Shown one piece after another: positions 7,118 to 14,684 of a stretch of 28,532 bases of DNA (positions are counted from its first letter, which is position 1; every line of letters begins with the position of its first letter). Under the pieces are notes generated by a model. The model saw only the letters and a list, made by a program, of their open reading frames with translations. It had not been told where the DNA came from and did not search any database. The position numbers and the translations under genes are program-made. Source of the stretch: JACQGD01 sp045628725 (GTDB taxonomy: Bacteria > Patescibacteriota > Saccharimonadia > Saccharimonadales > Saccharimonadaceae); the NCBI GenBank assembly GCA_045628725.1, contig JAZQPT010000048.1:1-28532 (forward strand), in the 5' to 3' direction.

Positions 7118-10048
7118 TTATCGCAATCTAACCGAGACTTCCTTTGGTGACTCTGCTACAGGTGCATCGGCCACTGTAGGTGCTGGCGCTGTAGGTGTCA
7201 CAGTTTGCTGCGGCTGCGAAGCCTGGACAGCTGCCGGTGGTTGAGACTGACTAGCTACGAAGGTATTAGATTCTGGCTGAGCAGAAGGTGCTGCCATACT
7301 CACTTCCGGCTGAGTCGGTGTAAATGAAGCCTGCGGAGGTTGAACTATAGGAGGTGGGGCGACGACAGGCATAGCTTGGGGTGCATACGGTGTGGCAACA
7401 GGTGGCGGATTAGTCGCTGCTACAGGAGGTTGCGGACGAGGAGCACTCGGCTGCGCCGCAGGTGCGACACCAGCCCGCGCTGGGCTCGCCGATCCGGCCT
7501 TTTGACGCTTAGCTAGCCATTCATCTAGGAATGAGCCGCCACCTGCTCCAGCAGGCTTAGATGGCGAACCAGCGCCCATAGAGGGACGAGCGGGTGGCAG
7601 CTGAGGTTTTGGTGGCTCTAGTCGAGTAAATATTTCCTTCTCTATTACCGCCCGCTCAATACCATACTTCGTTGATGAGAGTCGTTTCATTGCGTCGGCC
7701 AACTGACCATTAGACTGATTCATCGGAGGTAGTAACGCCATGCTAAAGGGAGCAGAGGGAACATTATTGATCATAGCCGATGCAATTGCCTGATAGTTAG
7801 GTAGTTTCGTTAGATCTTCTGCATCAAACACCGGCGAAAACTTCTTGACCATCAGTTCTGCATCCGTAACACCAATACGACCACTAATTACCGTACCAAC
7901 GTTACCGATAATAGCTTCCCTAATCTTATCGGTTAGCTGAGTCATAAACTGATTACCAAGTACGAGATTCAAGCGATACTTACGAGCTTCTGAAAGAATA
8001 GATTCAAAGCTTTCGGTTGCAAAGTTTTGAAACTCGTCAACAAACAGACAGAAATCTTTTCGATCAGCCTCAGCGGTATCAGCACGCGCCATTGCCGCCG
8101 CCTGAAACTTCATCACAAATATCATACCGATCAGCTTAGAGTTTAACTCACCCATTTTTCCCTTTGAAAGGTTAACGAGAAGTATCTTTTCATTGTCCAT
8201 AATGTCGCGAATGTTGAATCCACTCTTTGTCTGACCCATAATGTTACGCATCATCGTATTAGACAAGAACGGTCCAAATTTACTCACTACCCAGCTCGTT
8301 ACTTCACCAGATTCATTCGACTTTTGTGATGCCGGGTATTCCTTCGTCCAGAAATCTAGGACATTACGATCAGTCACGTATTTGAGCTTCGATTTCATAA
8401 ACTCATTATCAACGAGCAACTTTGGAATATCGATAAATGTGCCGCCGTTTGGATCTGACATCAAAAGCAAGGCACAGTTACGGAAGATGTGCTCCATACG
8501 CGGACCAACGATACCCGTGTGACCAGGATCATACAGACTATAGAGCATGTTGATCGATTCCTGCACTAAGAAGTCTTTTTGATCTTCCGTCTCCCATTCA
8601 AACAAGTTAAGTCCGATTGGATTTTCAAGATCACCAGGGTTAAAGTAAATGACATCTTCGACACGCTCTTTTGGAATGTTCGCGAGAAGCTTTTCAACTG
8701 AATCACCGTGCGGATCAATAAAGGCAAAGCCCTTACCACTATGCATGTCTTGGTAGGCCAAGTTTTCAAGGAAGATTGACTTACCAACACCGGTTTGACC
8801 AATGACATACGTATGACGACGACGGTCATTGTCGCTCAAGCGAATCTGTTTTTTTGTACCACGAAATTCATTTACTCCTAGAAGCAAGCCGTCGTCCATC
8901 AAGTCTGTTGGACCGTCTACCTGTTTACTCATCTGGCGCTGAACCTTCGATGTTGGGATACTATTTTGGCTTGGCAAGTGGAATATTGTAGCAAGTTCAA
9001 CACTATTAAGGATATTGTAGTTTATCGACTGCGGGAAAAAGCGGAAGATAAATGAAGTAACCAGCTCTTCAATATCGCGAGCAAGGGTAAACTTAAATCC
9101 ATTATTACTTGGTGAATCAAACAATGAAAATGCCGCAACAATGTTCTTTAGTAGACTTTGGGAATGTTCCGTCGTGTTAGATGAGACGACAACACGAATC
9201 AGTACTTCATACCCTGGATAACGTGTCTTCTCTTCGATCGCCTTGACTGAATCTTCTTCTAATGAAGTTAGCTGTCGGGCTTCCGGTTTTTTATCATCCG
9301 ATGACTCCGGTGGCTTCCATAGTAGCTCTGCCATACCCTTAGCACCGCTAACCCCAAGTCCTTTACTTTTGCCTTTATCATCTTTGATCTTTTTTGCTTC
9401 ATCAATAGACGTACGAACCCAACCATCGCTAGCAGGTCGCATCAAAAACTGTATCGCTACCCCATCTTCGCGTGACGCAGCCGACAGCGCGTTGAGTAAA
9501 GCCCTAGCAGCATCCCGCTTTGATTCCTGATATGTAGCGATCGGATAAACATATTTCTTTTTTAGCGTAAATTCTCCACCAATTACACCGCTCATTTTAC
9601 CTGTCTGGCTAAATATATTGTGTTCAATCACTTCTTCAAGACGTGCGGCAGGATACGCGGCGGCTATCGCCTGCTTGATCACATCAATCAATACCATAGG
9701 TACTACTGCGTAGTAATGAACGAGCCCTCCTTTAGCGACAATTTCAAAAGATAAATGACGTTGACCATATATTCTGTTTTTAAATCCTTTTGTTGCGGTA
9801 CTGGCGATGATGTTATACATCACCTGGGCTTCAGATAAAACTTCCTCAGTTAAGTCGCGTTCATCACGACCGCCCTTTTCGATATCTTCACTTGACGGAG
9901 GAAGATGAATAAAAAGCGGCACCATTTTAAGGCCTCTTTCGTAATTCTTTGCCTCACGGAGCGTCTTTTTGTACTGAGAAAAGACAACGAATATAACTGC
10001 ACCACCGATACAGATAGTGAGAAACAATGAGATAAAGACAGCTGCCAT
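7118..10048 (-). CDS. Type IV secretion coupling-type ATPase (VirD4/TraD/DUF87-like)
   Basis: A 976-residue membrane-anchored hexameric-type ATPase. One N-terminal membrane helix (about residues 3-25) leads to a cytoplasmic region. The P-loop VIGQTGVGKSIF lies near residue 415 and the Walker B CLFVDEFQNF near residue 668, with MGQTKSGFNIRDIM and GNVGTVISGRIG in between and after, as in TraD/TraG-like conjugative coupling proteins. The last 170 residues are almost entirely Pro, Ala, Gln and Ser, a low-complexity tail. Only the small Pro-rich gene upstream (22 nt away) shares its unit; no VirB or pilus genes are adjacent. There is no clear ribosome site. It may drive DNA or protein transfer, but an ATPase alone does not show a functioning secretion system. 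Confidence 0.85.
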   Translation of the reverse strand: MAAVFISLFLTICIGGAVIFVVFSQYKKTLREAKNYERGLKMVPLFIHLPPSSEDIEKGGRDERDLTEEVLSEAQVMYNIIASTATKGFKNRIYGQRHLSFEIVAKGGLVHYYAVVPMVLIDVIKQAIAAAYPAARLEEVIEHNIFSQTGKMSGVIGGEFTLKKKYVYPIATYQESKRDAARALLNALSAASREDGVAIQFLMRPASDGWVRTSIDEAKKIKDDKGKSKGLGVSGAKGMAELLWKPPESSDDKKPEARQLTSLEEDSVKAIEEKTRYPGYEVLIRVVVSSNTTEHSQSLLKNIVAAFSLFDSPSNNGFKFTLARDIEELVTSFIFRFFPQSINYNILNSVELATIFHLPSQNSIPTSKVQRQMSKQVDGPTDLMDDGLLLGVNEFRGTKKQIRLSDNDRRRHTYVIGQTGVGKSIFLENLAYQDMHSGKGFAFIDPHGDSVEKLLANIPKERVEDVIYFNPGDLENPIGLNLFEWETEDQKDFLVQESINMLYSLYDPGHTGIVGPRMEHIFRNCALLLMSDPNGGTFIDIPKLLVDNEFMKSKLKYVTDRNVLDFWTKEYPASQKSNESGEVTSWVVSKFGPFLSNTMMRNIMGQTKSGFNIRDIMDNEKILLVNLSKGKMGELNSKLIGMIFVMKFQAAAMARADTAEADRKDFCLFVDEFQNFATESFESILSEARKYRLNLVLGNQFMTQLTDKIREAIIGNVGTVISGRIGVTDAELMVKKFSPVFDAEDLTKLPNYQAIASAMINNVPSAPFSMALLPPMNQSNGQLADAMKRLSSTKYGIERAVIEKEIFTRLEPPKPQLPPARPSMGAGSPSKPAGAGGGSFLDEWLAKRQKAGSASPARAGVAPAAQPSAPRPQPPVAATNPPPVATPYAPQAMPVVAPPPIVQPPQASFTPTQPEVSMAAPSAQPESNTFVASQSQPPAAVQASQPQQTVTPTAPAPTVADAPVAESPKEVSVRLR

Positions 10049-10070
10049 AATAAGTTATAGGTTAGCGAAA

Positions 10071-10490
10071 TTAATCAGCCGCACCCAGGTCCTTTCCGTA
10101 TCGCTTTTTTAAATAGTCTACTTGCAGACGATTTACTTCTTGCTCGCGCCGGTAAGGATCGTCTTTAGTCTCAGCGATAATTTTTTTAGCTTTATCCACC
10201 CACTCTTTTTCTATAAGGTCATCGTCATTAGCTAATACCGGATTATCGTCAGAAGGACCAACCTGCTGAACAGATGGAGCCGGTACAACGTACGGCATTG
10301 GCACCGGAGTCATAGGTGGAGGCGGCGGCATGGACAAACTATCGACTGATCGCATATTTTGCTCACGCTCGGGCGTGCGCTCACCTACATATTCTGGATT
10401 TTGGAGATTCTGGCCAAACTCAGCTGAATGTTCTTGCTGAGGCGGCCCCTGCTCTGGGCTATATTGTGGCGTTGGAAGCTCAGGATTCAT
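10071..10490 (-). CDS. Small proline-rich protein, partner of the coupling ATPase
   Basis: A 139-residue protein of unknown function. The first 90 residues are Pro, Gln and Glu rich with a run of five prolines (MPPPPPM) and are probably disordered. The last 45 are charged and predicted helical (DDDLIEKEWVDKAKK, then YRREQEVNRLQVDYLKKRYG). It lies 22 nt upstream of the coupling-type ATPase, which itself has a Pro-rich tail, suggesting that the two proteins interact; that is inference. The ATG at 10490 has no Shine-Dalgarno sequence, but a consensus extended -10 ends 7 nt before it, so the mRNA is probably leaderless. Confidence 0.75.
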   Translation of the reverse strand: MNPELPTPQYSPEQGPPQQEHSAEFGQNLQNPEYVGERTPEREQNMRSVDSLSMPPPPPMTPVPMPYVVPAPSVQQVGPSDDNPVLANDDDLIEKEWVDKAKKIIAETKDDPYRREQEVNRLQVDYLKKRYGKDLGAAD

Positions 10491-10497
10491 ATCTGTA

Positions 10498-10503
10498 ATT
10501 ATA
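10498..10503 (-). promoter_or_regulatory. Extended -10 promoter for a leaderless transcript
   Basis: Minus strand TGGTATAAT, with TATAAT at 10503-10498, is followed by only 7 nt before the ATG at 10490. The expected start falls on or next to the start codon. No recognisable -35 is present, as is common for extended -10 promoters. Confidence 0.65.
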
Positions 10504-10527
10504 CCATAAACACATTAAATAAAATGT

Positions 10528-10914
10528 TTATCTTGCTGTTCTTTTCGTGACATAGACACAGCCCAGGAATACAAAGAACAGGATAAGACCAAGTTCATAG
10601 ATACCTACTCCGCCAACCGACTGGAGACTAATAATAATAACGGGAGCTAGCGACACTATTGTCGAATAATAATATGCTCGCTGCAAAGAAAACGTCTCAT
10701 ATGGGCGCTTAGTAGTGGACGATGTGATAAATGCAACACCACGTGATATTCCGTACAGTACAAATGTCATACACGACACAATGAACAGATACGCGAAAAT
10801 GAATATGGCTAAAATACCAAAAGCACCAGCGGTCGCTGGCGTCGTTGTATTTAATATAACGGTTAGCGCTACCCCTGATAAGGCTGCACTTGTGACTAAA
10901 AATTTTCCCAACAT
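10528..10914 (-). CDS. Hypothetical four-helix membrane protein
   Basis: A small integral membrane protein with four hydrophobic segments (about residues 6-20, 33-55, 78-100 and 105-122 from the chosen start) and a basic end (VTKRTAR). I do not recognise a family. The open frame extends to a TTG at 11019 (163 residues), but that extension lies within the strongly paired 3' part of the RNA candidate at 10937-11386, contains no ATG except one at 10950, and has no good ribosome site. I therefore prefer the ATG at 10914 (128 residues), 20 nt after the U-run, preceded by AGG at a suitable distance. The protein is probably real; the start is uncertain. Confidence 0.6.
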   Translation of the reverse strand: MLGKFLVTSAALSGVALTVILNTTTPATAGAFGILAIFIFAYLFIVSCMTFVLYGISRGVAFITSSTTKRPYETFSLQRAYYYSTIVSLAPVIIISLQSVGGVGIYELGLILFFVFLGCVYVTKRTAR

Positions 10915-10936
10915 GCTTATACTATACCTGTCAAAA

Positions 10937-11386
10937 TAAAAAAGAGCCATAGCGGTAGACCATATTGTCCTGGTTGCCACAACCGCCGCTAAAAAGTAAT
11001 TAATGGGCGCGTGCTCCAATGGACAGCCTACCGCTGGTTGGCTTTCTGACCGCTCCCAAAAGGGAGCATAGTCGCTTTCGGTTGTTCCACGACACGTCTA
11101 GTATGTCCGCCACTAGTGCTCAATAGCATTACTGGGTTTTTACTAGACGCATCGGTACTATGACCGAGCGCTCTTGACGTCATTCACAATGAATTGTGTT
11201 TGACGGAGCATCGATAGCGCTATCTATGAACAATAAAGGTGCTATGTTGTCTGAAATTACAAACGTTCGTCTTGTTCATGCGATTACCGCTATCGACTTT
11301 CCGTCAAATGACGTCGGTCTATTGAATTTTGAATTGTTAATGGATGTCTTTTTTATTGCAACGCTTTTTTGTTTTTGTAAAAGCTT
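10937..11386 (-). ncRNA. Large structured non-coding RNA candidate (about 450 nt)
   Basis: The 500-bp gap between coding genes carries many perfect long-range complementarities. Paired segments (window coordinates): 11176-11183 with 11308-11315; 11200-11207 with 11300-11307; 11211-11219 with 11288-11296; 11226-11233 with 11272-11279. These nest into one long arm with a side hairpin at 11185-11198, 33 bp in total. A second domain has 11095-11103 with 11141-11149 (9 bp) and a GCTCCC/GGGAGC hairpin at 11052-11067. A third has 10951-10958 with 11028-11035, 10945-10948 with 11040-11043, and 10966-10970 with 11021-11025. It is preceded by a strong minus-strand promoter (11393-11421) and ends at a U-rich run (10943-10933). 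I recognise no known family. A MITE-like repeat is the main alternative. Confidence 0.6.
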
Positions 11387-11392
11387 GTTCGT

Positions 11393-11421
11393 AGAATAGC
11401 ATGAGAACTATGATAGGTCAA
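11393..11421 (-). promoter_or_regulatory. Promoter of the 450-nt RNA candidate
   Basis: Minus strand TTGACC (11421-11416) and TATTCT (11398-11393) are exactly 17 nt apart, with TGC immediately before the -10 (extended -10). The predicted start is near 11386, and no plausible protein start follows for more than 400 nt. Confidence 0.65.
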
Positions 11422-11525
11422 CAACAATTGATGTATTTATGTAGTGTCATTATTACAACGATAATATTCAAGGTGTTAAATGCAATAATATACATGTTTT
11501 ACAACGATGTGTTATATACAATAAA

Positions 11526-12233
11526 CTAACGACTGCGATGATGCCCGAGTTCATCTAACGTCCGAATGAGCTCATCTTTTGGTAAATGAGTGACATCGAT
11601 CTTATTGTGCTGCGCAATGATATAACCTTGAATAATACCTTTGAGGTATACCGCATCTTTGCGCCAAAAATGCCTGATCTGGAAATGATCCGTGGTACTC
11701 ATCACACGACTCGCTATCGTTAGCGATCCGAATATAGGACCGACCGTCACTTCTGCATTAAGTACATCTTCGATACGGAATGTCATCGTATCTGACGACC
11801 AAAAGAAATCTCTTTTTATAATCGTCACTTTAGTCCGGTCCACAACGACCGTGTCCGGAAAAAGAGTGACCGGGAATACCGTATTTGCCTCAGCAAGCAC
11901 CTCATGAGATCGCTTAATGATAGTTTCGAGCTTTTCTGAAGGATCTAACTCGTTCGTCTCACTGCCCTCTCCCCCCAGTTGACCTGAAGGAGACTCCGCA
12001 TTCTTTTGTCTCTTCCATTTTGGCATGCCCGCTAAAAAACGCTCACTTTGAGTGAGCTTTATTTCTTGATGCAAGAAATCTCTCATTTCTATAAAAGATC
12101 TTGTTGCGACGCCGCCCATTTTTTTGCTCATTCGTAATAGAAAGTTATAAGACTTGGGATTTTGGTTTTCAGTGTTAGGCGGTTTTTCCTCAGCCGCCTG
12201 ATCATTGCTATCCATAGTTACACGAATCCCCAT
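11526..12233 (-). CDS. Hypothetical protein with PH-like C-terminal domain
   Basis: A 235-residue protein not recognised by name. The first 100 residues are polar and low in hydrophobics. The second half (about 110-215) alternates short hydrophobic strands (VTLFPDTVVVDRTKVTII, then MTFRIEDVLNAEVTV and GSLTIASRV) and ends in a helical segment, which resembles bacterial PH-like domains. There is no signal peptide or membrane helix. The ATG at 12233 lies 13 nt after a TATAAT, leaving a leader of about 7 nt; an in-frame ATG at 12215 is the alternative. It precedes the 450-nt RNA gene on the same strand, with no clear terminator between them. Confidence 0.7.
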   Translation of the reverse strand: MGIRVTMDSNDQAAEEKPPNTENQNPKSYNFLLRMSKKMGGVATRSFIEMRDFLHQEIKLTQSERFLAGMPKWKRQKNAESPSGQLGGEGSETNELDPSEKLETIIKRSHEVLAEANTVFPVTLFPDTVVVDRTKVTIIKRDFFWSSDTMTFRIEDVLNAEVTVGPIFGSLTIASRVMSTTDHFQIRHFWRKDAVYLKGIIQGYIIAQHNKIDVTHLPKDELIRTLDELGHHRSR

Positions 12234-12246
12234 TTAGGTTATTTTT

Positions 12247-12276
12247 ATTATACTCCCTATACGCACGATCATACAA
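12247..12276 (-). promoter_or_regulatory. Promoter of the PH-like gene
   Basis: Minus strand TTGTAT (12276-12271) and consensus TATAAT (12252-12247) are separated by 18 nt; the start would be near 12240, giving a very short leader before the ATG at 12233. Confidence 0.6.
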
Positions 12277-12402
12277 CCGCCTCTCGCACATAGAGTAATT
12301 ATGCCCCGTCGTACATATTAGTGCTAATATAGCGGCTGATACCGCTACATATAGCCTTATCCACACGTAGTATTTTTTACCGATAGAAAATAGACGTTTT
12401 AG

Positions 12403-12431
12403 TTGACACAAGCGCTTTGCCGTCATATTAT
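12403..12431 (+). promoter_or_regulatory. Strong promoter of a small-RNA candidate
   Basis: A perfect TTGACA (12403-12408), 17-nt spacer and TATTAT (12426-12431) on the plus strand. No coding start follows before the terminator 70 nt downstream. An exact DnaA box (TTATCCACA) lies 38 nt upstream at 12357-12365. Confidence 0.65.
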
Positions 12432-12437
12432 AGGGGT

Positions 12438-12536
12438 AGCTTCTGAATAAAAAACTTATACAGAGGCCAAAAATAAACAACGATTCAAAAACTCCACATA
12501 GAAAACAACCACTACTCGCAGGTGGTTGTTTTCATT
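12438..12536 (+). ncRNA. Small RNA candidate (about 99 nt)
   Basis: This segment runs from the predicted start of the promoter at 12403-12431 to the 12-bp hairpin at 12501-12533. It contains no ATG. The 5' 60 nt are A-rich and mostly unpaired. It is antisense to no recognised gene body. The same hairpin could also serve as a second terminator for ssrA from the other side. Function unknown. Confidence 0.4.
12501..12533. terminator. Bidirectional hairpin terminator
   Basis: GAAAACAACCAC and GTGGTTGTTTTC form a perfect 12-bp stem with a 9-nt loop. The U-rich side of the stem serves both directions: the plus-strand small RNA and readthrough from ssrA. Confidence 0.7.
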
Positions 12537-12563
12537 AGCAGAACAAACGATTTTATATAAAAT

Positions 12564-12585
12564 AACCACCCTGTTATGGGTGGTT
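12564..12585 (-). terminator. ssrA terminator
   Basis: On the minus strand an 8-bp stem (AACCACCC/GGGTGGTT, 6-nt loop) is followed by ATTTTATATAA. It begins 13 nt after the encoded CCA end of tmRNA. Confidence 0.75.
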
Positions 12586-12597
12586 AAATAATGTCAT

Positions 12598-13003
12598 TGG
12601 TGGAGCTGCGGGGAATCGCACCCCGGTCCGAAAGGTAACTGGTTATTCGTCTACAAGCATAGTTTGTCTTGGGTATTTACTGGCGACAGAATCTAAAACA
12701 CAAACAGAAATGATTCGTCGCTAGCGTGGAAAAATGTTCTCAGTCTACGCCACTGCGCATAGATAAAGTAAGTGACATGTATATGACACCTCGTATCGCT
12801 ATGTCACCTGCTAATACGAAATGCGTATCAAATTAGATACGTGCAGCAGCAAAAGGAGCTGGAGCAAACGCTTGCGCGAATACTGCAGGGATTCCCTTTA
12901 CTGCCTTAGCAATAGGATTTGCAATTAAAAATATACGTACGTGTATAGTCGACTTGCGAAATAACCTGTTAATGTCCTCTCGTCGAAAGCTATAGTCAGC
13001 CCC
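12598..13003 (-). ncRNA. ssrA: Transfer-messenger RNA (tmRNA)
   Basis: A 406-nt one-piece tmRNA that rescues stalled ribosomes and tags the nascent peptide. The 5' end GGGGCTGACTATAGCTTTCG and the 3' end (GACCGGGGTGCGATTCCCC, then GCAGCTCCACCA) are the conserved tRNA-like halves, and GGGGCTG pairs with CAGCTCC across the acceptor stem. CCA is encoded. The probable tag frame runs from 12922 to the TAA at 12835-12833 in the loop of a hairpin (CGTATC/GATACG), as in other tmRNAs. Its extended -10 promoter is at 13017-13022 and two terminators follow. The tag is unusually long and does not end in the usual Leu-Ala-Ala. Confidence 0.96.
12833..12922 (-). other. tmRNA tag-peptide reading frame (29 codons plus stop)
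   Basis: Reading from GCA at 12922, the frame encodes a 29-residue Ala/Pro/Phe-rich tag. It begins Ala-Asn-Pro-Ile-Ala-Lys and ends Pro-Phe-Ala-Ala-Ala-Arg-Ile before TAA. The other two frames stop early. The exact resume codon is inferred from its distance to the 5' end (82nd nucleotide, close to E. coli's 90th) and from the family habit of starting with Ala; a later GCT or GCA is possible. The stop and the last codons are certain. Confidence 0.7.
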
Positions 13004-13016
13004 AACCGTATCTGTT

Positions 13017-13045
13017 ATTGTAGCACATCTTGTATATGAAATCCA
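13017..13045 (-). promoter_or_regulatory. ssrA promoter
   Basis: Minus strand TACAAT (13022-13017) preceded by TGC makes an extended -10; a weak TGGATT lies 17 nt upstream (13045-13040). The start falls about 6-7 nt before the mature 5' end, a leader that RNase P would remove. Confidence 0.5.
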
Positions 13046-13058
13046 GTTATGCTTAAAT
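13030..13058 (+). promoter_or_regulatory. Promoter of the comM/yifB-like gene
   Basis: TTGTAT (13030-13035), 17 nt, TTAAAT (13053-13058) with TGC before the -10. The start would be about 6 nt before the ATG at 13071. It overlaps the divergent ssrA promoter. Confidence 0.4.
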
Positions 13059-13070
13059 ATAGATTAAAAT

Positions 13071-14594
13071 ATGGTAGGATACGTACGATCAGTTGCGCTT
13101 ATAGGATTCGACGGCGCAATTATAGAGGTAGAGAGCGACGCCAAAAAGGGGCTTCCCTCAATTCAGATCGTTGGAATGGGCAATAAAGCTATCGACGAAG
13201 CAAAAGAACGCGTCAGAAGTGCAATTACTAACTCCCTCCTTGAATTCCCCGCAAGGAAAATCACCATCAACCTTGCTCCCGCGGCACTACCAAAAGACGG
13301 CGTCCATTTCGACCTCCCTATTGCACTCTCAATCCTTACTGTCAGTGGTCAGCTGCGACAATCAGAAGTTGCGGACGCAGTATTTGCAGGCGAACTAGCA
13401 CTCGACGGATCACTACGTCCTATCAGAGGCTCAATAAATATAGCCGAAACAGCGCGCAGTGCAGGGATTACGACTGTCTACCTTCCTACAAAAAACGCGG
13501 ACCAGGCCACGCTCATACCTGGAATAGAGGTTATCGGAATTAATTCGCTCAAAGAATTGTTCCTCCACCTGAAAAAAGAGTCTGTCATTAAACCTCATAC
13601 CACCGCTACCGCTACTCCCCCTTCAAAACCGCCTACCGCAACCCTCGACGATATTCATGGACAGGACGCAGCCAAGCGCGCTCTAGTCATTGCTACCGCA
13701 GGGCGTCATAATATCCTGTTTAATGGTCCTCCTGGGGCTGGCAAAACAATGCTAGCGAAGACATTAGTAGGCTTGCTACCACCGTTAACCATAGATGAGC
13801 AAATTGAAGTAACAAAACTCCATAGCATTGCTGGCGAGATTGACGGCGAAATCATCACGACAAGGCCATTCCGAGCACCGCACCACACAGCCAGTCCTAT
13901 TTCTATTACAGGTGGCGGTAACAAACCAAAACCTGGCGAGATAAGCTTAGCGCACCTCGGTGTGCTATTTCTTGATGAACTACCTGAATATCCGCGCAGC
14001 ACACTAGAAACCTTACGTCAGCCTCTTGAAGATAGAAAGATATCTATTTCACGTGCCGGTGGGCGTGTTGCCTACCCCGCAAATTTCATGCTAGTCGCAA
14101 CGATGAATCCATGCCCCTGCGGATACTATGGAGACCCAACGAAAGAGTGTAGCTGTAGTTCAGGTCAAATATTGGCATATCAAAAACGCTTATCCGGACC
14201 ACTCATCGATCGAATTGATATGATAATTAACGTGTCGCGCATCGACAACGACGCACTCCTTACCATAAGCACGATGTCAAATAAACAGCATAATACCGCA
14301 CTTGCATCAATCAGTACAGCAACTAAAAACCAATATAACAGATACAATGATAGTACTAAATACAACAGTTCCCTCTCTAGTAGTGCTATCACTAAGCACA
14401 TCATTCTTTCTTCGGAGGTTCGTTCGCTTTTAGCAACAGCCGCTGATCGTTTGAGCCTTAGCGCCCGTAGTTACTTCAAAATTATCAAGGTCGCTCGCAC
14501 AATAGCTGATATTGCCAATGAACCAGAAATCACTATCGCGCATGTTAGCGAAGCCCTCCAATATCGCACTTCGATAGACAATCCTAATCAATAG
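13071..14594 (+). CDS. comM: YifB/ComM family Mg-chelatase-like AAA+ ATPase
   Basis: A 507-residue protein of the YifB/ComM family. ComM of naturally competent bacteria is a hexameric helicase that promotes branch migration of incoming DNA; in others its role is less clear. The N-terminal ChlI-like domain (about 20-140) includes GLPSIQIVGMGNKAIDEAKE and FPARKITINLAPAALPK. The AAA+ module has Walker A FNGPPGAGKTMLAKT near residue 220, Walker B GVLFLDELPEYP near residue 300, the motif MNPCPCGYYGDP with paired cysteines, and an arginine-containing LSGPLIDRIDM. The ATG lacks a Shine-Dalgarno sequence and lies a few nt after a promoter, so it is probably near-leaderless. It is divergent from ssrA and stands alone. 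Confidence 0.93.
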   Translation: MVGYVRSVALIGFDGAIIEVESDAKKGLPSIQIVGMGNKAIDEAKERVRSAITNSLLEFPARKITINLAPAALPKDGVHFDLPIALSILTVSGQLRQSEVADAVFAGELALDGSLRPIRGSINIAETARSAGITTVYLPTKNADQATLIPGIEVIGINSLKELFLHLKKESVIKPHTTATATPPSKPPTATLDDIHGQDAAKRALVIATAGRHNILFNGPPGAGKTMLAKTLVGLLPPLTIDEQIEVTKLHSIAGEIDGEIITTRPFRAPHHTASPISITGGGNKPKPGEISLAHLGVLFLDELPEYPRSTLETLRQPLEDRKISISRAGGRVAYPANFMLVATMNPCPCGYYGDPTKECSCSSGQILAYQKRLSGPLIDRIDMIINVSRIDNDALLTISTMSNKQHNTALASISTATKNQYNRYNDSTKYNSSLSSSAITKHIILSSEVRSLLATAADRLSLSARSYFKIIKVARTIADIANEPEITIAHVSEALQYRTSIDNPNQ

Positions 14595-14607
14595 TCAACC
14601 CCAACCC

Positions 14608-14636
14608 TTGTGCTTCTGTGGATTATTTGTTATGAT
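14608..14636 (+). promoter_or_regulatory. Promoter of infC-rpmI-rplT
   Basis: TTGTGC (14608-14613), 17 nt, TATGAT (14631-14636) with TGT before the -10. The start near 14643 gives a leader of about 42 nt ending in an AAGGAG ribosome site, and excludes upstream in-frame start codons such as TTG at 14608-14610. Confidence 0.75.
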
Positions 14637-14672
14637 AGGCATCGAGTAACGCTCAGAATAATCGTACGTCAA

Positions 14673-14678
14673 AAGGAG
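14673..14678 (+). promoter_or_regulatory. Ribosome binding site that fixes the infC start
   Basis: A full AAGGAG lies exactly 6 nt before an in-frame ATA codon and far from any ATG, GTG or TTG. This spacing is what identifies ATA at 14685 as the initiation codon. Confidence 0.75.
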
Positions 14679-14684
14679 ACCACG

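Noticed and set aside
11029..11181. A 51-codon minus-strand frame (ATG at 11181) inside the 450-nt RNA
   Set aside because: No ribosome site, no recognisable protein features, and it runs through the paired segments of the RNA; better explained as incidental.
11196..11399. A 67-codon plus-strand frame in the same gap
   Set aside because: It lies opposite the RNA's main arm, has no promoter or ribosome site, and ends in the RNA's promoter.
12208..12480. A 90-codon minus-strand frame (72 from its ATG at 12426) with one hydrophobic segment, overlapping the start of the PH-like gene
   Set aside because: It starts at TTG or directly beside a TATAAT with no room for a transcript start, its composition is unlike its neighbours, and it covers the promoters at 12247-12276 and 12403-12431.
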